Source: Candidatus Lambdaproteobacteria bacterium (GTDB lineage Bacteria > SAR324 > NAC60-12). Taken from it: 13,096 nt of DNA. The first letter of the stretch is position 1; every line of letters begins with the position of its first letter. The notes beneath the pieces were generated by a model. That model was not told where the DNA came from. It worked only from the letters and a program-made list of their open reading frames with translations, and did not search any database. Positions 13,027-13,096 of this stretch are shown one piece after another. The stretch lies in contig DTUH01000125.1 of the NCBI GenBank assembly GCA_012964265.1, forward strand, positions 1 to 13,096, written 5' to 3'. The translations under genes were made by a program, and so were the position numbers.

Positions 13027-13096
13027 TCAAACTTGAAAAGCTCGTCAAATAAATACTACGGATTTAGGTCTCCGCTAAATCAATATAGTGGACCCC
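13027..13096. other. Unassigned DNA joined to the broken DUF302 gene
   Basis: These last 70 bases do not continue the DUF302 reading frame and hold no recognisable gene in any frame. A small inverted repeat ATTTAG (13062-13067)/CTAAAT (13075-13080) is present, and the window ends in GTGGACCCC. An insertion-sequence end is possible, since IS copies often break assemblies, but no terminal repeat or transposase can be shown here. Confidence 0.3.

Noticed and set aside
13030..13096. Insertion-sequence end at the right edge
   Set aside because: The terminal GTGGACCCC and sudden loss of homology suggest it, but no transposase fragment, matching inverted repeat or target duplication can be shown within 70 bases.

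Overview
The window looks like a chromosomal contig from a Gram-negative, LPS-making bacterium. It encodes LpxC, several exported proteins and a periplasmic-type ATP-dependent DNA ligase. The receiver domain resembles NtrX and the ligase is LigE-like, so a proteobacterium-like organism (delta- or SAR324-like is only a guess) fits better than a Bacteroidetes-type one, where LpxC is usually fused to FabZ. Base composition is moderately AT-rich. Both ends cut genes: cobQ has lost its start at the left edge, and a DUF302 gene is broken near the right edge. No rRNA, tRNA, CRISPR array or complete mobile element was seen, and no gap between genes exceeds 300 bases.

Left part (2-3457, + strand): cobyric acid synthase (cobQ, 5' partial), then an imperfect inverted-repeat element, then a CobO/BtuR-type corrinoid adenosyltransferase and an MFS transporter. 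The first two are consecutive functions of adenosylcobalamin synthesis. The transporter's substrate is unknown. A CsoR-type copper-sensing repressor (3461-3730, - strand) follows, with a recognisable operator over its own promoter but no copper gene in view. A family 2 glycosyltransferase and an SSAT-like GNAT acetyltransferase (3847-5183, + strand) form a small pair.

Centre (5307-8259, - strand, read right to left): def (peptide deformylase), overlapping by 4 bp an exported DUF192 protein, then the most unusual gene of the window, an NtrX-like receiver domain fused to a complete-looking LpxC (the committed step of lipid A synthesis), then nusB with a charged tail. A plausible sigma-70-type promoter lies upstream of def. 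A class II histone-deacetylase-like enzyme stands alone on the + strand (8469-9416).

Right part (9433-13026, - strand, read right to left): the remnant of a DUF302 gene, an orphan ParA-family ATPase, a LigE-like exported DNA ligase, a stand-alone N-terminal domain of a prepilin-peptidase-like protein without the aspartyl protease half, and a UPF0104/LPG-synthase-TM-type membrane protein. The spacing suggests an operon.

The main points for follow-up are the receiver-LpxC fusion, the ParA/LigE/A24-N/UPF0104 cassette, the strong excess of the palindrome TCCGGA (35 copies counted by eye), and two palindromic intergenic repeat candidates.
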